DNA from: Sphagnum compactum
Lineage: Eukaryota; Bryophyta; Sphagnopsida; Sphagnales
NCBI GenBank assembly: GCA_965153455.1
Contig: OZ234500.1
Location: 1,116,001-1,180,000, forward strand
Direction of reading: 5' to 3'
DNA: 64,000 nucleotides
Shown: positions 34,259 through 47,900 of the stretch, piece by piece
How positions within the stretch are numbered: the first letter of the stretch is position 1
How the letters are laid out: each line of letters begins with the position of its first letter
Made by a program: the position numbers and the translations under genes
The notes under the pieces: generated by a model
The model's database searches: none
Told to the model about the DNA's origin: nothing
Seen by the model: the letters and a program-made list of their open reading frames with translations, nothing else

Positions 34259-36497
34259 GTTGCAATTAATTTTGGGACTGTGCAAAATTGTAGGGTGTTG
34301 CTGCTGTTTTTTCCTGCCATTTCCTGAATGGAACTAGACTCAGTAAGAATCAAAGTCAGTAGCAACAGCAGCTGCTACCACAACCACCTCTTTGGTTCTA
34401 ATTGGTATCTGGAGTTTTGCGGGTCATGAAACATTTCTAGGTCAGCTTCACATCTATCTAGAGATAAGGATGTCAGCAGGTGGCCAGTCTTTCAGGCTAA
34501 AGAGGGGAGATCCAAATCTGAAGCGCATAACAATCGGCCTGTTTCATTACCAACAGCACTGAGCTGGATTTCCTGGCTCCCAACATCAAAATCCATTGGG
34601 TGAGAAGCTGAGCTTTTAGATCAATGTGTTATATTGGGTACATATCTGCGGCCATACTAATGCTAATTTTTTCATTCTTGTGGGTGATGGTACAACTCCT
34701 TCCCCATGAGTGCATATCATATCATAGGATTTCAGAGTGCAAATTTGCTACCTTGGTCAAGAAATGCCAAAATTTGGGTATTGAAATTCCCAAATTTATG
34801 CTTCCTCCAATGTCCTAGTTCATATTTGCTTTGATGTTTTCCTCCCACACCATTTTTTTTGTGTAGGGTAAATACCCAAGGATGAGGGCATTAGCAGAAA
34901 GAGAGCCTGCACAAGGTGATAGCCAAGCACTGGCCCAATTCCGGTAATGTCATCATCCAATGGTGTTACCCCATGTACAGATTTTGCAGAAATTTCTTAA
35001 TCTCTTTTCTACGATCAAGATCTGCAGAAAATGGAAGATCCTGCCCTGGAATGGAAGAACCCACTTCAAGAATCAAATCATCCCCTCCCCTTAGGCAACA
35101 GGAAACTACAGTTTAGAACATCCCTCCTAATACTCTAGGAATTATTCTGCAGGTCTTAATGTTAGCACCTTTCATCTTTTGATTCCTTTTTCTCCAAAGT
35201 TTCATGTGCCTTATTGGCTAAGGTTACTTTAGATAATTCGATGGGTTTAGGTTTTTTCATCAAACTATCATGTTCCTATGATCACTATGCATTGACTTGG
35301 TTTTAACTGTGATGAAATTGTCCCAAATTATTCTTTAGTGGTTGAAAGCTTTAAGATCTAGATGCCAAAGCATCTAGATTTGGTCATTCCTTTTGAATAT
35401 TGTTTTAAGTCACATCGGTACAAGTTCTTTCTGTTTTCAATAACTTTTGTAATTGATTTGCAACCTCCTTACCACAAGCTGTGCAATCCTTTTTGTTCAA
35501 CAACTTTTTCGTTGGAAGATGGATCATAGTTAATACAAAAGCCAGTCGCACCCATGTTGCAAATCCCTTGAACAATTTTATTTACAATGTTGTGAATCCA
35601 CCCTTGCTCAATTTTAGAATTTTAGTGACCATGATTCATTAAAGTTGGTTTAGGTAGAACAACTATAGGATCCCATAGTAATATTTCTTGCCAAATTCCA
35701 GCTTGGAATCCCAAGTAAAGAGGCATGGAAAGGTGTTTCTCAAATTTGTGTCTTTTTTAAGTATTTTTTTCCAACACTAGATCACGAGCAAATTTTCAAT
35801 ACATTCTCCACCAATTTGCATCTCATTTCTTTTACTTTCAATTCACATTCCAATCAATGTATTTGAATTCAATTCGGCAATTCAATGTATTTGTATTCTT
35901 TTCATTCTTAATTTTCTTTTGTTCAATGTTGTGTGTGGAATTGAAGTCCTTTAAACAATTGTGACAACAGTTCGAATGCAACCAAATGTTAAACAAAATT
36001 GAACACCTTGATTTTGAATGGGATGTGAAAGTGGGTACCTTACATGTTTATTGATTTATTCTGAAACCATGATCCATAAATGTAAGGTATTTCACTACAC
36101 TACTACTGACACAATGACCTTTGATCACCACTTAATGTTTTTTTATGGATACACAAGTAAATAACATCATGCAAGCAATTATAATCTTTAGTGCCAAATT
36201 TGGGTGTTGTTTTAATGAGTAATTATTCACATGATTGATAATTGTTTATTGATATATCTTAAGGAAACATTTACCTCTAATGGCAGTCAATCATTTTCAA
36301 AAAAAACTTCTTGGTTGTTGAAATGATTTAAGATTTACAAGCTCCTTTTGGGCCCATGTCAAGGTTTCATAGTTTTAAAACCTTCCTTAAAGGGGACATG
36401 GTTTTTTTTAAATTTCAAGTTCAAACACATGATAATTTTTTGGTAATTCTGTTAAATTGATTTCATTGGTATGAGGTTTGATTATCAAAGTTTGGTT
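34259..36497. other. GIF 3' region and intergenic DNA
   Basis: The first part (34259 to about 34620) is probably the GIF 3' untranslated region, with CA-rich and CTG-rich stretches. Beyond that I recognise no gene. Short open frames at 34624-35116 show nothing known. Confidence 0.45.
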
Positions 36498-36565
36498 TTG
36501 GATCCATTCATGTTGAAAGATATTATTGGTGGTGAAATAATATCTTTCAACATGAATGGATCCAA
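36498..36565. repeat. Perfect 28-bp inverted repeat with 12-nt loop
   Basis: The arm at 36498-36525 (starting TTGGATCCATTCATG) is the exact reverse complement of 36538-36565 (ending GAATGGATCCAA). The loop is 12 nt. No longer similarity flanks it. As RNA it would form a perfect 28-bp hairpin. It lies in otherwise AT-rich, gene-free DNA. Confidence 0.9.
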
Positions 36566-36569
36566 CCCG

Positions 36570-39192
36570 TTTATTTTTTTGCTAATTAATTGTAGTCCAA
36601 AACATGTAGATTGTTTCATGAATGGATATTTTTTTCATCCATCCTATGTATGAATTGAAAGCTTCGTCATTGCCCATTTGGATCTTGTAATTAATTATTA
36701 TCAATAGTAAACATATATGATGGGGCAAAATTTGTTTGTGATAAATATTGTAGTTTGTTTTACCTTGCAAAACTTTCATGTAACAGTAGTTATGGGATTT
36801 ATATGTTAAGTAAAGCATTGCATAAAATATCATCATTCATTTGAATCTAGTTTGAAATTTTGTTGTCAAGAGTTGTTTGGTCATATCAATAAATGTCCAA
36901 ATTGAATTCAACATTTTATTGTGTTGTCAAACTCATATATGTTTGTGGACAATTATTTTCATAAGTTAAATTAGTTGAATACAATGTTTTTCAATATAGA
37001 TAAGACTTGAATAATGTGAACATGTAGGATGTGACTTATGAATGATATTTGTCCTAGTTTTTTCGAATGGAAAGTAAGCAAGTGTAACAACTCCCAAACA
37101 AAACCCAAATACATTTTAAACTATGAATTTAAGTTAGCATAGTAATTGAACCCCTAATTCTTCTTATATTGAAACTTTATACTACATCACTTTCATTTTT
37201 ATGTAGTTCATTTTATTTTAGTGGAACATATTGTCAACACTTAATTGTTTTTTTCTTTTGAAGAGCTAAAGAAAAAAATCATTTAGAATTGTCTCAATGC
37301 CTTGTTGGAGTTATTTTCCATAACTTGATGTCTATGTTGATTGCTTGGCAAAATCATTCCAAAATGTAATAATATTAATATATAATTTCAACTATTTTGA
37401 TTTTAATCAAATATTTTAGTTTGATTACAATAAACCATGCTTTTGAAACAAAATTGTAAATTTTATCCATCAAAAAATCAATAATAAGCCATTTGAAAGT
37501 AATATTAACCATTTTGTCATAATTCAAAGAAAATCATTGATTATCATGGGTAGCATTTAACAATGTTGATTTTTTATTGTGATAAAAAGCCTCAAACTAT
37601 TAGATACATTTCACTGTTGAATTGAATTTCAAATCAATGTGTGTGATCATTTTAAAGTGTAATTTTGCAAATGTGCATTATCCATGGATAAAAATGTTTA
37701 GTTATTCTAAACAATTTTTTTGGATATATATATTTTTTGCATTGAATTTTATATATAATTATTTCCAATTATTTGAATTCAATCTCAAGTGCATTATGAT
37801 ACAAATCTTAACCAAATTTGTAATATGTATTGACACATATCAACTATAGTAACATGCAAACTATTTTGCATGTTGGGAAAGGAGCTTGAAATGTCTTTAA
37901 AAAAATAACCTAAATTCCAAATCATAGCATCTATTTCTACTGTGATATGATTTGAATGACTAATTTCACATTTATTAGAAAGCCCTTCTATTTAGTACCA
38001 TCCATTAAAAAAATTGCCAAATATTTGCCTATTTTGTTCAAGTGCTAATTTTCAAGGACGTTTCATATCAATGGTTAGACTAAATAGAAAAACACAACAA
38101 TGTTTTATATTAGGGCCCATTGAAAAATCTCAAAATGAATTGGTAATCATTTTTTGTTGATGTGGAATGCATTTATTGATCATTCCTAAAGGGACATTTA
38201 AAACAACATAATGGACCACCTTTTTGAATTTGTCCAAAGAAAATGCCTTCTTGAAGCCAATCAAAATGATTGATAATAAATATTTGTTTGTGTGGTAGCT
38301 TAGTAAGTGTATTTCAAATATAAGAATAGTGGACTAGTTTTTTTGGTGAGTTTTTTTGTAACTTTCATTATTATGACTTTTCTTCCTTTTTTTTGCATAA
38401 TTTTAAAAAGGTTACATCATGTAACAATTCTCATAGACATGAAACAATGAATTTTGAATTTACATTTGTAAGGATTGGTGGAACAAATAATTATAAAAAT
38501 GAACAAATAAACATTCTAAATTTTTTAGTGATCATCCATCACAAATTTAACATGCAATGAATAAATAATGAAAATCATGTGAAGTTTGTTCATTCATAAG
38601 GTCGTACATTTTACACATGAATATCATGCATTGAAAACATGCTTGACACACAAATAAATGTGTTGAATTTCGCATCTCCTATAAAACTATGTGTCAAATG
38701 TGTTTTTAATGCACAATATCAATGCATGAAACAAACAAATTATGAATGAACGAATTTTGCACAATTTTCATTACTAAGTTGTGAAATGTTAGGTTTGTGA
38801 TGTCACACAACAATTAAAAGGTTGAAATTGACAATTTAAAGCCCATATATGAAGGGGATGAAAATTCAAAATATCTACTGAAGATATTGAGAAGTCACTT
38901 TGTCAAATAATGTTGTTCAAACATTTCAAAACATGTACCTATTTGTCTAACAATTTTTTGAAATTTTTGGAAGCCCACTTAACATTTGTTCATATATTTT
39001 TTTGATGAAATTTAAATCCAATGAGGATTAATTGGAATTGATTTAAGTAAAACAACTTTGGATTCTATAAGTGTTCTTTGGACAGTTCCAAACTAAAATA
39101 TGTTTAACCAATTCCCAAGTATAGAGGAATGGAAAGGGTTTTCTTTTTTTCATATCTATGTCTTTTGACAGTTTTTTTCCAACACCATAGTG
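36570..39192. other. AT-rich intergenic DNA
   Basis: About 2.6 kb with no recognisable gene, RNA or repeat. Stops are dense in all frames. Confidence 0.5.
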
Positions 39193-39345
39193 CACTAGAA
39201 GAAAAATGGTTTTTTGTAACTTGTCCTATGCAATTACACATGTCGCATTAAACTAAAAAAATGTCATAACATATGACTTTTTTAGTTACATGTGACACAT
39301 GTAGTTGCATAAAACAAGTCACAAAAGACAAATTTTCTACTACTG
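39193..39345. mobile_element. Foldback MITE-like element, CACTAGAAGAAAAA
   Basis: The left half (CACTAGAAGAAAAATGG, then TTTTGTAACTTGTCCTATGC) pairs imperfectly with the right half (GCATAAAACAAGTCACAAAA, then TTTTCTACTACTG) to form a hairpin of about 153 bp. The start resembles CACTA-type transposon ends and the foldbacks at 1161 and 15680. Non-coding, and no clear target duplication. Confidence 0.55.
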
Positions 39346-41750
39346 GTCAGAAATAGATTTTCAATACCTTTTGCACCAATTTGCATCCCATTTCTTTTCA
39401 ATTTAGTTGAATTTGAATTAAATATAAAAATCTGAATTCAAGTTACATGCAATGTCATTCAATGTTTTCATAGGAATGGAACTTAATTTCACAAAATAAA
39501 TTCAATTTCTTTCATCAATCAATCATCACTAATAATGTGTAGCAATGTGGAGCCCAAGTAGGTAATCGAGTTGTTTCACTGCATTTGGAACCAATCTATT
39601 GCTCTCATGAATATTCACTTACTTTGTTATGCTCATATTAACAAAATAAAACCCATAATGATCCCATGACTGTGTTTTATGGAAGTACATAAATACTTTG
39701 TAAATGTCATCATTATTCATTGTGTAAAATCTAATCTCTTCCATTTGGCATCGAAGTAGGGCATAACATCATAAATGTGGTGTAGAACCGAAATACGGGA
39801 ATGTAATTTTATTTTTCTTAAGGCAATAACATAAACAAACATATAGTCCCTTGGGAGGTTGTCCTCTTAAACCATACCAAGAGTTTACTATTATTTGCAT
39901 CCACTATTTGTTTCCCCTTAGCACCAACAATCATCCCTTGTGTAAATGACAAGTAGGTTGTTGCATCTATCACTTTAATTGACTAATTTCCTTGATAACC
40001 AAGAGGAAAAATAAACTCCACTTATTATGTTATATGATGCTTTTACGTTATTTAAACCTTAGATTTTTTTGTGTTCACATTATGTCACTTTGTCAAGTGG
40101 TTGTATCCTATTCTAACCACATTCACATTGTCCCTCAAAATACTTACATTTTCAAATGTGATATGGTAGTAATTAGTACCTGCCATTCACCAACGTGTGA
40201 TAATTAGCACATTAAGTGACATTTGTTGCCAACACCTTTCACCTTCCTTCATCACATGCCAAGGAAAGGACTTTTGTGTTGTTTAAGGAACAATTTTGTT
40301 CTAATGGAAATCTTTTGATTGTTACATAAGTAATTTGTTGCTTTTTAAATTGATTTTGCCAACAAAGTTTGGGATTAAAAAATTCAAAAGACCCCTTTTT
40401 CCAATATTCATATATTTTTTTAATATATTGATTTTCTATTGCTACACAAAAATGTGGACACCTTCCACGGTAAGTTAAACATTAATAGATATGTTTGGAA
40501 TCGACCTGACTTCTCCTCCTTGTAGATGCATTAGGCCACTACACTTACATTTGTACAATATTTAATTAATAAAAGAAATTAGGATTTAGGTTCCTTTTCT
40601 TAACCTCCTATATTTATTTTTTTCTTATTTCCTCTTTACATGTGATTTTTTTTTTTTTAAATTCCTTTCAAAAAAATTTGTAAGCTCACAAACCATGTCT
40701 ACCAAATGGATCCCAAAAGCTGCAATTGAATTTGACCACTTTCTAAAGAATGACAAATGGATGTGGAGATGAGAAATGAGGGCTTAGGTTGATAAGTTGT
40801 GTGAGAAATTATTAATTTGACTCCATGGTGACAAGTCTCCATGGTCCCATTGACTTTTTTTTCCAAGCTATCAAAACCAAATTGGAAATACTGTTTTCTT
40901 AGGCTATTTTTGATAGACATGTTGTTGCTAATGTTTTTTTTTTAACCATGTGTCTTGATGGCAATTTTTATATGTTCAACATTCACTTTATTATTAAAAT
41001 TGTGTGTTTGGGACTAACAAAACTTTTCAAGGGTTCATTGGGTGTAAAAACAAGGCCAATTGTGGTCCATGATTGATTTGCACAAGATGGTTATGATATA
41101 CAATCAAAGATTTATCAATGCGTTTTTGTAATTGAGTTCACAAGTGCCTTTGTTGTTTTCTTGCATGTTGAATATTCTATTTGTCACAATAGGAGCTAAT
41201 TGGTTAATGCGAAGAGGAAAAGAATCGAAGATAGAGAAATGAATTTAACATGACTAAATTTTCAAGCTTCAAAGTTAGAATAATTAAAATTTCTAGATTA
41301 TCTATCCACTTTCATTGTTGTCTATTTTGGAAAGCAACGTTTCAAGTTTGCTATTTGAATTGTTATAAATACATAGATTTTCCCAAAAAGTTCAATAAAC
41401 TAAAATTCTAAACTTCAAATGTTAAATTTGAAGTTCAATGGATTTATAAGACTAAAGGAGTTTCTTTTGGCCTTGATATGGATTTTAGTTGGTTGCAAAT
41501 ATTGTGCTCAATTCTTTTCAACAATTGACTACCCCCTTGTTTTACCATTTGCAGAATCCTACACCCAATCAAGGACAATTAATTGTCATGACCCTTCAAA
41601 AAAAAAAACTAAACATGAACCAAACTTTTAGCCTTGAATTCTCTAAAGATGTATTCATCTTGAAATATGTTTTTCATGCCTCCAATAAATATTGAAGTTA
41701 TCTTACAACTTAACAAGGAGCTTACTAAGTGCAAGGGATTTCATTGATAT
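39346..41750. other. AT-rich intergenic DNA
   Basis: No gene recognised. Short frames at 39992-40207, 40699-40920 and 41419-41695 have no family features. Confidence 0.5.
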
Positions 41751-42386
41751 CCATTGTGCTCCAAGGAGAGTCTTGTAAGAATGACACAATTTGGGCACAA
41801 AAGCCTAAGTCTTGAAAACTAGGTGCACGCAAGCTATTTGAAATCACAATTGTTATCCATTGTGCTCCAAGGAGAGTCTTGTAAGAATGACACAATTTGG
41901 GCACAAAAGCCTAAGTCTTGAAAACTAGGTGCACGCAAGCTATTTGAAATCACAATTGTTATCCATTGTGCTCCAAGGAGAGTCTTGTAAGAATGACACA
42001 ATTTGGGCACAAAAGCCTAAGTCTTGAAAACTAGGAGCATGCAAGCTATTTGAAATCACAATTGTTATCCATTGTGCTCCAAGGAGAGTCTTGTAAGAAT
42101 GACACAATTTGGGCACAAAAGCCTAAGTCTTGAAAACTATGTGCACGCAAGCTATTTGAAATCACAATTGTTATCCATTGTGCTCCAAGGAGAGTCTTGT
42201 AAGAATGACACAATTTGGGCACAAAAGCCTAAGTCTTGAAAACTAGGTGCACGCAAGCTATTTGAAATCACAATTGTTATCCATTGTGCTCCAAGGAGAG
42301 TCGTGTAAGAATGACACAATTTGGGCACAAAAGCCTAAGTCTTGAAAACTATGTGCACGCAAGCTATTTGAAATAACACTTGTTAC
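41751..42386 (+). repeat. 106-bp tandem repeat, six copies
   Basis: The motif CCATTGTGCTCCAAGGAGAG recurs at 41751, 41857, 41963, 42069, 42175 and 42281, exactly 106 bases apart. The array ends at 42386, where a seventh unit would begin. Copies differ at only a few bases: GGTGCACGC in copies 1, 2 and 5, GGAGCATGC in copy 3, TGTGCACGC in copies 4 and 6, and GTCGTG in place of GTCTTG in copy 6. Near identity implies recent expansion. No frame is open across the units. Confidence 0.95.
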
Positions 42387-42454
42387 ATCGGCCAAAGTGT
42401 CCAACTAGGGACCTCCAAATTGGACCAATGAGAGGTTGAATGGGATATCACGAT

Positions 42455-42615
42455 CATGTGGTTTTCCTCACACAAAAGTTGGAAATCATGACACATGTGT
42501 GAGGTAAACTTTGTGGTTTCATTCAAATTACAATGCACAATATGTGATGAAACCATAAAGTTTACCTCACACATGTGTCATGAGCCACAGCTTTTTGTGG
42601 GAAAAAAAACCATAT
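42455..42615. repeat. Large hairpin next to the 106-bp array
   Basis: The 35-nt arms at 42487-42521 and 42548-42582 are inverted copies with one mismatch (core ACACATGTGTGAGGTAAACT). The loop is 26 nt. Weaker pairing extends outward on both sides (TGTGGTTTTCC...CACAAAA with TTTTGTGGGAAAAAAAACCA). Open frames on both strands here (42383-42574 and 42495-42683) are mirror images caused by the palindrome. Confidence 0.85.
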
Positions 42616-42689
42616 TCTCTTGTGGTGAATCATGTGAATATGCAGATTGTGATACTCATGTGATCATGGGTGCTGCTGTCTAGTACTTA

Positions 42690-44838
42690 CTATATGTCAT
42701 TAGGTCCTTTTAGTTCTAAACTTTGTTCTAGGAAATTTCATTTTGAGGTTCACTGAATGAGAGATTCTAATTTCCTGTTGTGCATTTTGCAAATGCGTTT
42801 TGCTCATGGAAATATTAGAGTGATAATCAAGTCCTGGTTGACATTGTCTTGTTATTGATACTTCTTTGATATGATATTGGACATCACTGTTACACAAAAC
42901 AGTCAACTCATCCCTTTCGTCCTCTTTCACTTCACTAGTAAATTGGAGCTTCCTGATGATGAAGCTTGTGCAGTTCCTGTAGCAATATATGTGGTCTTGA
43001 GAGAGCAATTTGACAGAAGTTGTGGCTAACCCCTATCTCTAAATGTCAGCACGGACCAATTCAGTTCGCTTTTCAGTGTATGAGAGAGAGTTCTCAGAAC
43101 AAAGTCATCAAAGTTTGTGTTGATGACTATTTGGTGCGATGGCATGAAAATCAGAGAAACTTACATTGCTTTGAGTGTGAATTCATAATCGTGCATAAAG
43201 CAAAATGTTGTTGAGTCGATGTTTTGTGTGTGTATTTGCAAAGTTTATTGATCATGGAACCTTGGGTGTTGAAGGATAATCAACTCCCTTGTAGGTGATT
43301 CAAGGATTGTGTGTGTGGTGCGTGAGTTTCTAATTCAGCAACAAGGATATGAAGTACTAACTCTGAATGAAAATCCCAAACAGTACAAATGCAGAGATCG
43401 TAGTAGATGTATGTTTGAGAGATTGCAATGAGGTGAATACTACAGGTTCCTCGGATTTAGGACAGTGTTAGGTATTTGCTTAGCTTCCACTGTAATGAGG
43501 TTTAGGGTTCAGGGTTTAGGCTCTAGAGCATGGTGAGGAGGTGGTTTGCAAAATGGTTCATGCTGAGAAATCTTATAAGTAGAATCAGGCAACACAGAAA
43601 TGAAATTACGGCATCAGGAAGTTGTTTGGAAGAGAAAGTGGTACCTTGAGAAATGATTGCATAATTTCAAGGCTCAATCAAATGATAGTGAGGTCAACAT
43701 GGACATTTCATTAGACTTCTGCTGCACCTCTGTTTTGTAATAATCCACTGAGTTTTGACTCTTGAAGATAATGGAAGCAAAGCAACTCCAGAGACCCCAA
43801 CTGGGCAAGCTTCAGAGACCGGAACTGCTTCTCACAATTCCTTTGAACTGTCCAGTAATTAGCTTCTGGGCTGCTTGTGAACCTTTCAAACATGCTTGTG
43901 TCCTTTGGTTTTTTCATTGTTACATCATGCATGGTGTACACAAAAGAGTCCAATTTTTGCTAGCTTCCCTCCTGTTTTTCCATGAGCCCTACACTATTTG
44001 TGCCACATAAGTAATCAATAAGCATGTGATTCTGTGATAATGGCCTCACAATCCTATACAGGTACTGACTTATCTATGTGAATCGGCCTCCTTGGGCGGC
44101 TTGTACAAAATTGAGCCACCATAGCTTCCTTTTGTCACAGCGGACTAAAATTGTTCCAGTGGTTATGGTTTTGGGTTCAAAGCTCAAATCAATCGTTGTG
44201 TGATTTATTTCAATTTATAAAGAATCATTTATCTCAGCTTTTTTTAGTATTTCAGAATCTGATCATCACTAGATTCATATTTTTCAAAAGAATCAAAATC
44301 AAAGAATCACTAGTTTCAATTATTTCAAAAAAACTCGAAGAATTGACAGCTTTCATGAAAGAACCAGTGGTTCGTTCTATAGGTGGTTGTTTGAGTTATA
44401 GGGTTTCCAACAATTACCACTTAGACCTAGGACATAAGCATTGGGTCCCTTGTGGGGAGCAATTTACAATATTAGAATTTGTCGAACTTTGATTTTTGTT
44501 GGGGGGACTGTGGTTACATGAACACTAAGAACAGTTGGGTATTAGAGTTATTCAGAAAGTCACCTGTCTTCACCCTCTGCTTTCACCCCCTATCCCCTCT
44601 TTCAGTGGTATCTGCAAAGTAAGGAAATCTTATTAAATCTCAGTATGAAATGCTGAAACTCAGCATTTAATGCACAAGGCTTGGGAGCAATTATAGTAGT
44701 TGTACAGGTAGGAGAGGTGAAAATATATGTAGCAGTAGTGGAGGCGCTCAGGAAAAAGGATAGACATGATGAAACTCAGTTTACTACCTAAATTGGTGGA
44801 AAAACTAGTTTGGGTCCCAGTTATTTCGTTTTGGAAAA
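42690..44838. other. Non-AT-extreme intergenic region, no gene recognised
   Basis: Composition is more balanced than in neighbouring DNA and several frames of 60-113 codons are open (42700-43008 -, 43020-43214 +, 43762-44010 +, 44151-44492 +). None resembles a known protein, and splice structure cannot be argued. A non-coding transcript or a decayed gene is possible. Confidence 0.3.
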
Positions 44839-44912
44839 GTTACGCATTTGATGGCCTATTATGCTGAAACTGGTCATTCTCGCGCCCTAATTACGTGACT
44901 TTACAGATAACT
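44839..44912 (+). repeat. Dispersed repeat shared with 21280-21353
   Basis: GTTACGCATTTGATGGCC through TATTATGCTGAAACTGG to CAGATAACT matches the earlier copy with few changes. Same orientation. Unknown type. Confidence 0.5.
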
Positions 44913-47900
44913 CGTCCAAACCCTTGGACCCTAGTTGATAACCAGCCATTCTCTCGACAACCTGCCAACACTGGTTCAATCCTCTCTCTCTCTATGCGCA
45001 TCCATTTCTAGCCACAACGGGGATGAAGCATCAGGTGGCAATTGGTGAACCAGAAAATCACCTCGGGCCTTCTGACTTGGTTGCTGTCAGATGTTTCTGG
45101 GTTCTTGGGAACGAGCTTATGTGTACCTTCAGGTAGCTGGAAAGCCAACTCTCTAATCCTTACATGTGTTGGCAGACACGGAGCTTGACATGGAGCTTTC
45201 CTTGTGCAAATGCTGCATAGCTTCTGGTGACAACAACAAAATATAAGTGAAGGGTAAAGCTTGAGGTTGTGGGTTTTACGGAGCTTATAGAGACCGTAGC
45301 ACTATGAATTTTCTGTTCTGTAATTTACTCGGTGGGTGCCCTGGGAAAATAATGAAAATGAGTGAGTGTTTTGGAAAACACAATGCCCTTGTTCCTTAGG
45401 GTTGATAACCACGGTCCTCGAAAAATAAAGAATGTACTCTGATATATAACCCCAAGTCTCACAAAACTGCCTCAATTATACTCGCTGGTTCTTTACCCGT
45501 TGGTTTATGAAAACCTCTGGTTCTTTGAGGTTCTTTGAGGTAACCAGAACCGATGCACTCTGATTCTGGAGCATTCATTTTATAGAAAGCCAGAACCGGC
45601 AGTTATTAACATAGAATCGAATACCCTTGCAACATTGCTGTAAATGCAGCTGGTTTCCAGTCTCGGATGTGGAGTTCTTTTGGACGTCACATTAAGCATC
45701 AAAGTAAACTCCTTGTTGCAGACCGCAGACGATGAACAAAACCAAACAAAAACAGCTGGAAAATTTGTGCTGAGACATAATAAACATTCACCAAAGTGTA
45801 AACAAAATCCAAATGGGATTGCACAAGTGCAAGTGCACCGAGGAATGTATGTATCCATGCAAAAATACTTGAACCCCGATGTTTTTGCAAAATTTAACCC
45901 TCACCCATGATGTTATCATGTAACACTATACCATTCTTAAGGTGGAACCACAGACTTATATTATAACTAAGCACTTTTTCAGAACTGCACAATTAGAACT
46001 TGACTCAAGTATGAGTAGAAAAATAAAAATGTTACAAACGATCGAGTTAAGGTTGTCTAAAATTAATTGCAAGAGAGTTTGCCATGTTTGCTTTGTGTTC
46101 TTCACATTTGGGTGTTTGCCAAAAGAACAAAAAAGAGAGAAAGAGTTTAGATCAATTGACGTCAACTAGTTGTGTTGGATGATGGAATTTGTACTGCAAA
46201 TGGGTGCAATCAAAAGGCTCTTCATTTGGAACAAGATGACTGAAATGCCCCTTTGGATGAGTGGTATGAAAAAAGAGCCTTTACAAACGTCAGCCTATAA
46301 GGAAAGAAACATGACATTGGTGATATGGTTGTCAAGGATAGGTAGTGTAGGAAAGGGGGAGTCTAATTGAATGATTCATGGGATTATGGGCCCCCCTTCC
46401 CTCCCCCATCTTTTGGCATTGTCACTCGAGTTGAAAGCTGAGGAGGACCAAGGAAAGGATTTTGAGTTTGGGACATCAGCATGATTGTTTTATGGGTGAT
46501 GTTCCCCATTGATTACATACCTTTATCACCCAAAATAATATGTAGCTTTTTTTTTTGGGTAATGATCACACAAGACAAATGTGTCTCAATATTTTGTGAA
46601 AACAAGTTAATAAAATAAGAACCCAATGTTGAGCAAGTATGGCATTTATTTAAAAATATTTAAGCAAAAGGTGAATTAACATCATCAATTATAATATGAA
46701 GTTTTAACCAAACACCCCACCAATTCCAAATTTTGGATGTGTAGAACCTAAAACATTTTTTCATATATATATTTCCATAAAGGTGTGGTATAAGGTGGTT
46801 TTGTAGCATATGTAGTTATGCTTTTTGTGAGTGAAACGAGCTTGATCCAACCTTAACCTTCTTTCTCTTTCCCCCCTATTTTCCTTTGTTGCATACTACT
46901 TTCCTCTATATTTAAATAATAGATTCCACCTTAGGGAACATATATCCAAACAAAATTCTTACTACCACCTTAAAACCCAATGGACTTAAAATTATATCTT
47001 ATACTTATCTATGTTGCATTCACAAAGATATTTGTAGCATTGTGGTTTTGTTTTTTTGACGATGACATTATGCCCTTGTTTTCCCAAATCCTACATTTAA
47101 CTTAAATGATAATTGCAAAAAATTATGAAATTATGGTATATTTTTAATAAGATATCATGTCTTCCCATATTAATAAGTTTAACTATAAGTGATGAGAATG
47201 TAATAATACATCATACAACAATAGTATGAACAAATTGATACAAGCAAACAAGAAGTGGACACAACATTAAAAAACCTTTGCTATTATTGTAGAGGTTGAA
47301 AATGTCCATCAAGTGGGGTTGATGGCTTCCCACTAATGAACAATCTATGAGTGATGCACTATTGAACATTCACAACTTAGACCTAGTGGTGAGGAGTTAA
47401 GAAACACACATTAATGTGGTCAAGCTTCTAGGCAAATCATATTGGAAAATAATTACTAGCACCATTCCTTGAAGTGAAAAAGGTGCATCATCTATCGTAC
47501 ACCATCCTCGTTTCAAAAAAGGTGGTTTGTTTGTTTTGTTTTCATTGAAATCTCCAAAATAAAGGACTTCGATTGCATTCTTGGTACCACTTCAAAGCCC
47601 TTGATGATGAGGAGTGCACCAAGGTAATTGCAAACTATAATGCCCATAAAATTTTATAATGGAGTGGTGTTCTTTTTCTACTCTACATGTTAAAGTGCAT
47701 GGTGCATACATTTGTTATAATGATTATTTTAAAGGGACTCAATGTAATGATTCCAACTAGATTTATCTTTGAAAAGGAAAAATCAAAACAAAACAATATA
47801 AACATTTCAAATGGGGGACTTTTGAAAAAATTGGCCTAAAATGTAACAATACACAAACATACATACATGAATTCACAATTTTCAATTTTTTTAATGGTTG

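Noticed and set aside
42383-42683. Opposing frames both starting MCEVNF
   Set aside because: The similarity is produced by the palindrome; the same DNA read from both sides gives the same peptide.
45580-45910. Overlapping frames of 63-92 codons on both strands
   Set aside because: Equal-length frames on both strands with no family features suggest chance.
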